Origin: Closterium sp. NIES-65
Lineage: Eukaryota > Streptophyta > Zygnematophyceae > Desmidiales > Closteriaceae
DNA: 64,000 nucleotides
Reading direction: 5' to 3'
Assembly: GCA_948144175.1 (NCBI GenBank)
Contig: CANXME010000043.1
Location: 1,611,501 to 1,675,500, forward strand
Position numbers and translations under genes: made by a program. The notes under the pieces are model-generated. The model was given only the letters and a program-made list of their open reading frames with translations. It searched no databases and was not told the origin of the DNA. Shown one piece after another: positions 35,001 through 44,461 of this stretch; the first letter of the stretch is position 1; every line of letters starts with the position of its first letter.

Positions 35001-38000
35001 AGGGTACCGACTCGTCGAACGTGACGTCCTGGGAGGACAGAACACGTCGAGAGGTGGGGTGGTAAAACTGCCACCCAGGGGCGTCGGGGGGGAACCCCAG
35101 GAAGACGCAGGGAGAAGCACGAGGGGATAGCTTGTCCGCAGACAGGTCGCGAACAAACGCCCGAGATCCCCAGACCCGGAACGCCGACGCATCGCCAACC
35201 TTCCCCGTCCACAGCAGGGCTGGGGAGGTCTCCGGTCGAGAGACCCTGGGGTGGAGGTTGATCTGGTGCGCAGCGTACCTGACCGCAAACGGCCACAGAA
35301 AATGGGGAGCAGCCGCATGCATCATGGACGTACGAGCGACGTCCATGACCATGCCAATGCGGCGCTCAGCAATCCCATTTTGCTGCGGTGAGTCCGGAAG
35401 CGTGAAGGTCTGACGGATGCCTCGCGCACGACAGTAGGCACTCAGGAGGCCAGAGGAGAACTCTCCGCCTCTGTCCGAGTGCAGACGCAAAACAGGGAAG
35501 TCAGAGCCACAGCACCAGCACCCCCGGCAGGAGCACCCACTCCAGCAGCACCTCCAGCAGAACCACCAGAAGCTCCAGAACCTCCAGCAGCAGCACCAGG
35601 AGCACCGTCAGGCGGACCACCAACCGCAGGCTCAGCACCAACGTCCTCAGCAGGACCAGCTCCAGGAGAACCCTCAGACCCAGCAGCTCCAGCACCCACA
35701 GGACGAGCACCGCCAGGTCGCGTGGCAGCAGCGCCCTCCGCAGCCGAAGAACCACCAGCACCAGCGGCACGCCTCCAGCGCCGGGCAAACCACTCACGCA
35801 GCTCCTGTGGAGAGAGCGGCTCCCGGCGAGACGAAGCACCCCCAGGCACAGCACCTCCAGGCTCGGCACCTCCAGGCTCAGCACCCCCAGGCTCAGTACC
35901 CCCAGACACAGCACCCCCAGGCACAGCACCCCCAGGCTCAGCACCCCCAGGCTCAGCACCCCCAGGCCCAGCACCCCCAGACTCCGCACCCCCAGGCTCA
36001 GCACCCCCAGGCTCAGCACCCCTAGACTCCGCACCCCCAGGCTCAGCTCCCGCAGCAGCACCGGAGTCACCAGTGACCTCGACAGGCTCGACCGCGTCTA
36101 CCTGAGACACACCTGAAGGGGCAGGACCCTGAGGGGGGAGGGGGACTACTGGGGGGGGACCTGGTACCAAGAAGAGCGGGGGTGGGGGGAGGGACGGAGT
36201 GCGGTAGGGGAAGAGGCGGTAGTAGGGTACCGACTCGTCGAACGTGACGTCCTGGGAGGACAGAACACGTCGAGAGGTGGGGTGGTAAAACTGCCACCCA
36301 GGGGCGTCGGGGGGGAACCCGAGGAAGACGCAGGGAGAAGCACGAGGGGACAGCTTGTCCGCAGACAGGTCGCGAACAAACGCCCGAGATCCCCAGACCC
36401 GGAACGCCGACGCATCGCCAACCTTCCCCGTCCACAACAGAGCTGGGGAGGTCTCCGGTCGAGAGACCCTGGGGTGGAGGTTGATCTGGTGCGCAGCGTA
36501 CCTGACCGCAAACGGCCACAGAAAATGGGGAGCAGCCGCATGCATCATGGACGTACGAGCGACGTCCATGACCATGCCAATGCGGCGCTCAGCGATCCCA
36601 TTCTGCTGTGGTGAGTCCGGAAGCGTGAAGGTCTGACGGATGCCTCGCACACGACAGTAGGCACTCAGGAGGGCCGAGGAGAACTCTCCGCCTCTGTCCG
36701 AGTGCAGACGCAAGACAGGGAAGTCAGAGCCAAAGCTTCTCCGAAGCTGAAGACGAGCTGCGCGGATCCAGTCGATCAACACCTGAGTGACCTCACCCTT
36801 GCTGCGCAAGGGGAAGACTGTGGTGTAACGCGAGTAGTCGTCAACCACTAGCAGGAAGTAGCGCTCCTGACCCTGTCCACGGACGCGGGCTGGGCCCCAC
36901 ACGTCCATGTGAAGCGTCTGCAACGGGGCCTCTGTCGGAGGAAACTGGGAGGAGTGAGGGGCAGCACGCTGGCGCCCCTCGACACAGGGGACACAGGCAG
37001 GGCCAGGGCCCGGAGGAAGGGGAGGGAGGGACCGGGGAAGACCAGACACAAGGACCCGCGAGGCCATGCCTCTGAGCCGAAGCAGAGAGGGGTGGCCAAG
37101 GCGGTGGTGCCAGAGGAGGGTCTCGTGAGACAGACGACGACACGAACAAGGGGCAGACTCAGGACCAGACCTGGACGCTGCAGCAAACACCTGACCAGAC
37201 GAAGGGGCCCTACCAGACGCAGTACCTGGAGGAGAAGCAGTGGTCAGTGTGTACAGGCTCGACCCCGGCCGACGTGTAAACGTAGCCAGGTGGCGACCTG
37301 TATCCGCCTCCGTACAGTGGGTCACCCGCTGACGAGCAGGGGTGAACTGGTGGACACCTGCATCCTGGAGGTCAGCACCACTCACCAAGTTCGTCGAGAA
37401 CGAGGGGAGGTAGAGACCAGTCAGGGTGCCAGAGGGGGCCGCCGGACACGGGAGGACAGTGGAGAAGCGAGACAGGACAGGCCCCCCAGAGGGGTCCGCC
37501 AGGGACACCGCAACAGGCCGACTCAGCGGCGTGAGAGTGGTGCGGTCCCTAAAGAAGGAGCGAGACGCTCCAGAGTCAAGGGTGAAGGTGTGAGAGGCCG
37601 AAGCCGACACAGTACCTGAGAGGGCGGACTCACCAGTACCTGAAAGCACAGACGCACTGGCACCTAGAGCAGCAGCCTCACTAGTACCTGACGCGGCAGT
37701 ACCAATGCCCGGGTCGGGCGGGAAACACCGGTAACAGTCATCCTCATCACTACCAGTCACAGCATACATAGCAGAGAGAATAGCATCAAAATCAAGATCA
37801 TAAATAGCTACACCAGCCCTAGACAGCTCTCCCCAGCGGGGGATCTCAGCGGCCTCCGGAAACTGCTGACGCCAGGCGTCGGTCAGGCGGCCAAAGCAGC
37901 GACGGGCTGTGTGGGCGCCTCCACACCTCTCCCCTGCACGGTCACCAGTGCGAAGAACGTAGGGGCAGGGACCAAGCGCACCACCGCGCTGACGCTGCAA

Positions 38001-39169
38001 GTACCACTCACGGAGCTGCTGAGGGCCGGGGACGGTGCGAGAGCGCTGCTGCTGCTGCGGCTGCTGCTGTGGCTGCTGCTGCTGCTGCTGCTGGCGCTGA
38101 CCACCCCCAGAGCTGCTCCGCTGGGACGAGCCACTCCGACCCCCTCCTCCACCGCCACCCCCGCCTCCACCGCCACCCCCGTCGCTACCGCCACCTCCCC
38201 CACCAGGACCGTCGCTCCCACCGCTCCCACCGCCTCCTCCGCTACCACCTCCGCCGCCACCTCCGCCTCCACCGCCGCCACTACTACCTCCACTCCCGCC
38301 ACCACCCCCCCCGCCACCCCCACTCCCCCCTCCACCCCCACCGCCTCCTCCACCGCCCCCTCTGGCTCCACCCGCTCCCTTGCCCCCCTTGCCCTTGCCA
38401 GTGCGGCGTCTGCCACTGGGGGCAGACGCCGCGCCGACCGACTCAAAACCAACGAGGTCGGCCGCAGCGGCAGAGGCGACAGAGGGCAGCAGGGGGGAGG
38501 GACCACACCCCTCAAGATGGGGGTGCGAGGGTCACCCCGAGAGGCCCCTACAGCGACAATACTCTTCTCAGCCGCTAGCAGGGACTCCTCAAGGAGGTCG
38601 ACAGTGAGAGTGGTGGGACAGACAGAGAGAAACTGGTCCCTAACGACACGAAGGGACTCAGGAAGACGGGTGACGAGAAAGTAGAGAGTGATGTACATGG
38701 GAGGAGGGTTCGCAGCGCGGAACTCAGCAGGAAGGGCAGCGCGGTAGCGGGTGTCACTAGCGCGGAGGTGGGTAACGAGGTCAGCGACAGTGGGAAAGGA
38801 AGCGAGGTCAGGGAAGAGAAACGGTAGCATGAGGCGGCTAAGGGTAGCGGAGGAAGGGGAGGAGTAGCGCGCAACTACAGCGTCGTACAAGGCCTGAGCG
38901 GTCTTGCACTGACTAAAGTGGGCACGCTCAGAGGAAGGGAGGTGGCGACGCACAGCAAGACGTGCAGCAGCATCGCGGGTCGCCCACTTGGAGCGAACGG
39001 CAGAGTCAGCATCAGCAGGCGGGGCAGGGACAGCGCCAGAGACAAAGTCAAAGAGAGAGACCTCATCTACCGCATCACACAGTAAGTACAGCTGCAGGTC
39101 CTCGATCCAGACGGCAAAGTCAATGGCCCTCCCCTCAGCGTCAAAAGTGAGAACATTGGGGGTGGCCAT
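32095..39169 (-). pseudogene. Copia-H gag-pol with internal duplication
   Basis: Gag starts at 39169 (MATPNVLTF). A one-base loss near 38515 (cctcaagatg where sisters have cctcaaagatg) shifts frame before the Gly-rich tail. The middle frame (about 38000 to 35442) has the knuckle, DSGAS protease near 37575, HHCC finger, complete integrase core and GGAEP linker. At 35508/35509 it jumps back to a second copy of the integrase second half and linker, changing frame. The third frame (35490 to 32095) then runs open through a repeated SDRGGEF/NGIAERR block, linker, RT (YVDD near 33080) and RNase H to HLLSS-TGA. No nonsense stops are seen. Confidence 0.92.
34376..36731 (-). repeat. Tandem duplication inside Copia-H pol
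   Basis: Units 34376-35508 (1133 bp) and 35509-36731 (1223 bp) are direct copies of the SDRGGEF-to-linker region. They differ by about 90 bp, mostly in the number of GGAEP-coding repeats, plus scattered substitutions. The junction is tcagagcc joined to acagcaccag. Since the H LTRs are identical, the units diverged before H inserted. Confidence 0.88.
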
Positions 39170-40237
39170 GGCAGCAGCTGAAAGTCTCACCAGGATGGGA
39201 GAGTCGGGTAGGTCAGCAGCAGGCGGCTCGGGCTGCTCGGGCGGCTCGGGCGGCTCGGGCGGCTCGGGCGTCTCGGGTACCGGGCGGCTCGGCTGCTGCT
39301 GGGCGGCTCGGCTGCCGCTGGGCGGCTCGGCTGCGGCTGGGCGGCTCGGCTGCTGCTGGGCGGCTCGGCGGGGCCGTCAGGGTGCAGCTGCGGGGCCGGG
39401 ACAGGGGACGGCGGGGCCGTCAGGGTGCAGCGGCGGGGCCGGGACAGGGGACGGCGGAGCCGTCAGGTGGCGGGCCAGCAGGCGAGGTGGCGAGCCGTCA
39501 GGTGAGGCGGCGGGGCCGTCAGGTCAGGTGGCGGGCCAGCAGGTGAGGCGGCGGGGCCGTCAGGTCAGGTGGCGGGCCAGCGGGTGAGGCGGCGGGCCGT
39601 CAGGTGAGGTGGCGGGCCAGCAGGTTAGGCGGCGGGCCGTCAGGTGAGGCGGCGGGGCCGTCAGGTCAGGTGGCGGGCCAGTAGGTGAGGCGGCGGGCCG
39701 TCAGGTGAGGCGGCGGGGCCGTCAGGTAAGGTGGCGGCGGGCCGTCAGGTGAGGCGGCGGGGCCGTCAGGTAAGGTGGCGGGCCAGCAGGTGAGACGGTG
39801 GGCCGTCAGGTGAGGCGGGGGGGGCGTCTGGTGAGGTGGCGGGCCAGAAGTCGAGGCGGCGGGCCGTCAGGTGAGGCGGCGGCCGTCAGGTAAGGCGGCT
39901 GCGGGGCCGACAGAGGTGCAGCGGGGGGGGGGGGGGGGGGGGGGGCTGCTGCAGCGACGAAGAGGCCGCGCGGCCGTCTTGAGGGCGGCGCGGCGCGGCA
40001 GAGCCGAGAGGGCGGCGCGGCGCGGCTGTAAGGGCCGCGCGAAGTGGGGCCTGAACCGCGCGCGCGAAAAAAAATGAGTCGCGCGCGCGACTCTCGGGGC
40101 GCCACAAGGGCAGCTCGACGCGCACTAGGGGGAGCGCGCCTCGGGGAGAATAGGGCGCGCTCCGGGCAGGAAAAAAAAAAAAAAAAATCGTGGGTGGGCC
40201 CAAAGAACGGTCCTTAGGAGGGACCCGCTCTATACCA
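39170..40237 (-). repeat. Copia-H leader: minisatellites, G-run, stem-loop, PBS
   Basis: About 39220-39370 has ggcggctcg and ctgctgggc arrays. About 39400-39900 has an imperfect array built on ggcgggccgtcaggtgagg and ggcgggccagcaggtgagg. A run of more than 20 G lies near 39926-39947. The LTR-proximal end has an A-run, GGGCCCACC (minus), a GGTCC/GGACC stem-loop at 40209-40225 and PBS TGGTATAGAGC ending at 40237. Confidence 0.8.
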
Positions 40238-40368
40238 TGTGAAACTAACTGAACAGGAATGAATTGACTAAGTCAGAGTTGGGTACAAATACAACCCTAG
40301 CAAACTGTACCCCATATGTGCTACCCCACTATAGCCTACAAACATGCATCAGCTATAATAATCTGACA
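40238..40368 (-). repeat. Copia-H 5' LTR (131 bp)
   Basis: Identical by eye to the 3' LTR at 31760-31890. It is followed by TSD gatta. Confidence 0.95.
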
Positions 40369-40398
40369 GATTATTGAAGAAAAAACCAACCTACTGTA

Positions 40399-40428
40399 CC
40401 GTATTACCCCGGATAAAAGCGCAGGTGC
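40399..40428 (+). repeat. T2 left terminal inverted repeat
   Basis: Begins CCGTATTACCCCGGATAAAA after a TA. About 25 of 30 positions fit the inverted right end. Subterminal GCGCTTATAATA and GCGCTTTTAATTGAGG copies follow to about 40510. The interval 40511-40932 contains no gene that I can support. Confidence 0.8.
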
Positions 40429-40932
40429 GCTTATAATAAAACAGTGTTTTTGGGGGGGGGGCGCTTTTAATTGAGGTGTCTGTATACGCGCATGCGCCTA
40501 TAATAAGGAAAAAATGAAATTCACTTATAAACATACTAAACTGAAGCCCGCAATAAGGCGAATCCAACGGACCATGGTTTTCAGGCAAAAACAGCTGTGG
40601 TTCGGTTTCCCACCGCACAAAGTTGTCTAGAACCATCGAACGTGACAGGAGTGACGAGGATGTTGCCGTGCGGCCCAATCACAGCCGCATGCGCTGCGTG
40701 GCATCTGCATTTCTTCCGAACCCTCTCGAAGGGTGGGGAAGATTCCCTGCCAGCGCAGCGAATATGCTGCCACGCAGGTTCCTCTACGGGGGTAGGCGGG
40801 GGTTTCCTGCCTATCATTGACGAGGACCCCGAGCCGCTAGCCCGCAGGGGTCCCCGTCGTTGCCCATTTCTGCACCCTCCTCCTCATTTTTTTCATTCAG
40901 TTTCTAGTCTAGCCCGCCTGGCTGGCAAATCC

Positions 40933-41541
40933 ATGGCGGAATTCAGTGGGACGCACCTCCTTTTCAAGAAGAAACCAACCCGCGCCTGGCGACTAACCTC
41001 GGACGGGTGGTATACACGTGAGCCACCAGTGCCTCCAGTGCCACCTACACCCCCTGCACTGCCTGCTCCGCCTGCTCCTCCTGCACCTCCTGCTCCTCCT
41101 GCTCCTCCCGCTCGTCCGAATCCTCCGACTCCTCCTTTTCCTGACGCGTGGGGTCACCATCGGCCCGTGCTCCAGTTATATTTGCCTGCCACTTTCGACG
41201 AGTGGTTGTCTGAACCGGACACACCCAAGGCTAGGCAAATCAGTGGTCCGCCGACTGCACCTCGGTGGGGAAATCCTGAAGCCTGCACGTAGGACGAGTC
41301 GGCTGTGGGCGCCGACGATGACGTGGCCGCCGATAAACAACCCACATGCGACGGCGATGCTGGAGGCAACGGTGGAGTCGCCGGTGAAGAGGGCGCTGAG
41401 GAGGACGTGTTCCCAGATCGTGAAGCTACAGACGCGGACGACGACGGTGTGGAGTCTTGGTGGCGCGACGCACCACGCGAGAAGATGCCGATACCAACGT
41501 ATCCGTCGAAAAAACAAAAAACGACCCCACCCCTCCTCTGA
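40933..41541 (+). pseudogene. T2 N-terminal ORF, proline-rich then acidic
   Basis: From ATG 40933 (MAEFSGTHLLFKKK) the frame goes through a Pro/Ala-rich stretch (about residues 30-60), hits TAG at 41290-41292, then continues in the same frame as an acidic segment (DDDVAADKQ, EEGAEEDVFPD) to TGA at 41539-41541. It lies between the left TIR and the HTH exon and could be the transposase N-terminus, a second T2 ORF or chance. I recognise no domain. Confidence 0.45.
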
Positions 41542-41542
41542 G

Positions 41543-41964
41543 AACCGAGATGCCCGCCCCCCCTCTCCCAGGCACAAGCCGACTCAACACAAACAGCAGC
41601 GCTACACCGCCCATGAGAAAATGAAGTGGCTCGTGCGGCTGGAGCTTGCTGCATCGATAAGCGAGGTCGCGCGGGAGTCCGGCATACACCGCAAATGCCT
41701 CACAGAGTGGAAAAACCAAGCGGAGGAGCTCAAGGCTGCACACAGTGCTCGGTGTCGACTTCATGGGCGCCCAACTCCTGGACTGGCGACGCCGCGGTGT
41801 GGCAGTATCAGTCGGACGGCTGCAAGACTGGTCAAAAGAGGTGATGAAGGTGTTGTTCCCGGACGTCAAGTGGAAGGCGAGTCAGCGCTGGACGGAGCGG
41901 TTCCGCAAGCGGTGGAATCTCACCGTGCGCATGAAAACAAAGGTGGCGCAAAAGACACAGCAGC
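41543..41964 (+). pseudogene. T2 transposase, helix-turn-helix DNA-binding exon
   Basis: One frame (about 41590-41740) encodes an N-terminal helix-turn-helix-like segment, YTAHEKMKW...SISEVARESGIHRKCLTEWKNQ. After a one-base frame change near 41720-41745 a second frame encodes a CENP-B-type domain, DFMGAQLLDW...KASQRWTERFRKRWNL. In pogo transposases these two domains bind the terminal repeats. The exon ends at 41964 before GTAAGT. The frame change could be a mutation, since no splice sites are evident there. Confidence 0.75.
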
Positions 41965-42063
41965 GTAAGTGCCTGTGCGTGCACTGTCATCCTATCGTGA
42001 AATTTTATCTTGTATTTCAGTACTTTCTTGCCCATGTTTGTTTATCTGTAGCGGTGCTCATCT

Positions 42064-42194
42064 TGTCAGAACATATAGCTTACTTGTTTCTGTAGGCTAT
42101 AGTGGGGTATCCCATAAGGGGTACAACCCAATCAGGGTTTCCTATTTGTACTCACTTCGTTCATAGTCATTCCATTCTCGTTCAATTCTTCTCA
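42064..42194 (+). repeat. Copia-F 5' LTR (131 bp)
   Basis: Starts TGTCAGAACATATAGC and ends CAATTCTTCTCA. Preceded by TSD catct, followed by the PBS. Confidence 0.96.
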
Positions 42195-43353
42195 TGGAAT
42201 CAGAGCAGGTCCCCTCCTAGGGACTGTTCCTAGGGCCCACCGAAGCGCGCCCCGAGGCGCGCGTTCTTTTTTTTTAGCGACCCTGCGTGTCGCCCCTACC
42301 GTCGCGCTCCCGCCGCTCCCTCCTCTGACGGCCGCCCGCCCTAGCGCCCGAGCGCCGCCGCCCTTGCGCCCTGACGGCCGCCCGCCCTAGTGCCCTGACG
42401 GCCGCCCGCTCTAGCGCCCGAACGTCGCCCGCCCTAGCGCCCTGACGGCCGCCCGCCCTAGCGCCCTGACGGCCGCCCGCCCTAGCGCCCGAGCGCCGCC
42501 CGCCCTAGCGCCCAGACGGCCGCCCGCCCTAGCGCCCTGACGGCCGCCCGCCCTAGCGCCCGAGCGCCGCCCGCCCTAGCGCCCGAGCGCCGCCCGCCCT
42601 AGCGCCCGAGCGCCGCCCGCCCTAGCGCCCGAGCGCCGCCCGCCCTAGCGCCCTGACGGCCGCCCGCCCTAGCGCCCGTGCGCCGCTCGCCCTAGCGCCC
42701 TGACGGCCGCCCGCCCTAGCGCCCTGACGGCCGCCCGCCCTAGCGCCCGAGCGCAGCCCGCCCTAGCGCCCTGACGGCCGCCCGCCCTAGCGCCCTGACG
42801 GCCGGCCGCCCGCCCTAGCACCCGTGCGCCGCTCGCCCTAGCGCCCGAGCGCCGCTCGCCCTTTCGCCCTTACGGCCGCCCGCCCTGACGCCTGAGCGCC
42901 GCCCGTCGCAGCCGCCCGTGAGCTGCCTGTACGCCGCCCGCCGAGCCTCCCGTGCACCCGCCGTCCCTGAGCCGCCCGCGCCGCCGTCCCTGAGCCGCCT
43001 GTGCAGCCGCCCGCGAGCTGCCAGCGAGCCGCCCGTCGCGACGCCCGCGCCGCACGAGCCGCCCGTACAGCCGAGCCGCCCGAGCCGCCCGAGCCGCCCG
43101 CGCCGCCCCAGCAACCCGAGCCGCCCGAGCCGCCCGAGCCGCCCGAGCCGCCCGAGCCGCCCGAGCCGCCCGAGCCGCCCGCGCCACCCCAGCAACCCGA
43201 GCCGCCCGAGCCGCCCGGGCAACCTGAGGAGCCGAGCTCCTGCTCCTGCGTGGCTGCTGCTGCTCCGAGGCGTGCGCAGCTGCTGTTCTGCCGAGTTGCT
43301 GAGCCGCTGTGCTACCCGACTCTTCGTGCCCGGTGAGACAATCAGCTGCTGCA
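42195..43353 (+). repeat. Copia-F leader: PBS, stem-loop, minisatellites
   Basis: PBS TGGAATCAGAGC at 42195-42206 (one mismatch to the initiator Met-tRNA complement), a GTCCC/GGGAC stem-loop at 42209-42224, GGGCCCACC near 42232 and a T-run. About 42300-42850 is an array of roughly 25 bp (gacggccgcccgccctagcg with variants). About 43070-43220 is a 9-bp gagccgccc array. Gag starts at 43354. Confidence 0.82.
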
Positions 43354-43947
43354 ATGGCCACCCCCAGTGTCCTGTCTTTTGACGCTGAGGGTCGCGCCAT
43401 TGACTTCCCAGTCTGGATTGAGGACCTGCAGCTGTACTTACTGTGCGATGCGATCGATGAGGTTTCTCTCTTTGACTTTGTCTCTGGAGCTGTCCCTGCC
43501 CCTCCTGCTGATGCTGACCCTGCTGTTCGCTCCAAGTGGGCCACACGCGATGCTGATGCACGTCTTGCTGTGCGTCGCCACCTCCCTTCCTCCGAGCGTG
43601 CCCACTTTAGTCAGTGCAAGACCGCTCAGGCCTTGTACGACGCTGTAGTTGCACGCTACTCCTCCCCTTCCTCCGCTACGCTGAGCCGCCTCATGCTACC
43701 GTTTCTCTTCCCTGACCTCGCTGCCTTTCCCACTGTCGCTGACCTCGTTACCCACCTCCGCGCTAGTGACGCTCGCTACCGCCCGGCCTTCCTGCTGAGT
43801 TCCGCGCCGCAAACCCTCCTCCCATGTACATCACTCTCTACTTTCTCGTCACCCGTCTCCCTGCGTCCCTTCGTGTCGTTAGGGACCAGTTTCTCTCTGT
43901 CTGTCCCACCACCCTCACTGTCGACCTCCTTGAGGAGTCTATGCTAG
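43354..43947 (+). CDS. Copia-F gag N-terminal ORF, frameshifted
   Basis: Begins MATPSVLSFDAEGRAIDFPVW, the conserved start of the family, with an internal ATRDADARLAVRRHLP segment typical of copia gag. Near 43784-43792 one base is missing relative to Copia-H (ccgcccggcc against ccgcgctgccc). The gag frame therefore leaves the family sequence and stops at 43947. The correct continuation is the overlapping frame open from 43824. The single-base change could be real or a sequencing error. Confidence 0.85.
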   Translation: MATPSVLSFDAEGRAIDFPVWIEDLQLYLLCDAIDEVSLFDFVSGAVPAPPADADPAVRSKWATRDADARLAVRRHLPSSERAHFSQCKTAQALYDAVVARYSSPSSATLSRLMLPFLFPDLAAFPTVADLVTHLRASDARYRPAFLLSSAPQTLLPCTSLSTFSSPVSLRPFVSLGTSFSLSVPPPSLSTSLRSLC

Positions 43948-44417
43948 CGGCTGAGAAGAGCATCGTCGCTGTAGGGGCCTCTCGGGGTGACCCTCGCACC
44001 CCCATCTTTGAGGGGTGTTCTCCTTCCCCCCTGCTGCCCTCTGTCTCCTCTGCCGCTGCGGCCGACATCGCTGGTTTTGAGTCGGTCGGTGCGGCGTCTG
44101 CCCCCAGCGGTAGACGCCGCTCTGGCAAGGGCAAGGGGGGCAAGGGAGCGGGTGGAGCTAGAGGGGGCAGTGGAGGCGGAGGAGGTGGGGGTGGCGGAGG
44201 GAGTGGGGGTGGCGGTGGAGGTGGTGGCGGGAGTGGAGGTACTGGTGGAGGCGGTGGAGGCGGAGGTGGCGGCGGAGGCGGTGGCGGAGGAGGCGGGGGC
44301 GAGGGTACCGGTGGGGGCGGTGGCGGTGGAGACGGGGGTGGCGTTGGAGGCGGGAGTGGCGGTGGCGGCGGGGGTCGGAGTGGCTCGTCCCAGCGGAGCA
44401 GCTCTGGGGGTGGCCAG

Positions 44418-44461
<44 letters not shown>

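Larger units (their letters stand above)
31760..40368 (-). mobile_element. Copia-H, full-length LTR retrotransposon (8.6 kb)
   Basis: 3' LTR 31760-31890, gag-pol 32095-39169, leader 39170-40237, 5' LTR 40238-40368. The LTRs are identical over 131 bp by eye and the TSD is gatta (31755-31759 and 40369-40373). It is longer than its sisters because a 1.1-1.2 kb stretch of integrase plus linker is present twice. Confidence 0.96.

Noticed and set aside
41018..41968. 316-codon ORF taken as one transposase protein from its first Met
   Set aside because: Its first half is an out-of-frame reading of the Pro-rich segment. Only the HTH part near 41590-41740 resembles a transposase, and the CENP-B part is in another frame.
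42300..42850. CRISPR-like array (regular about 25-bp repeats)
   Set aside because: Units are contiguous with no unique spacers. It is a minisatellite in a retrotransposon leader of a eukaryote.
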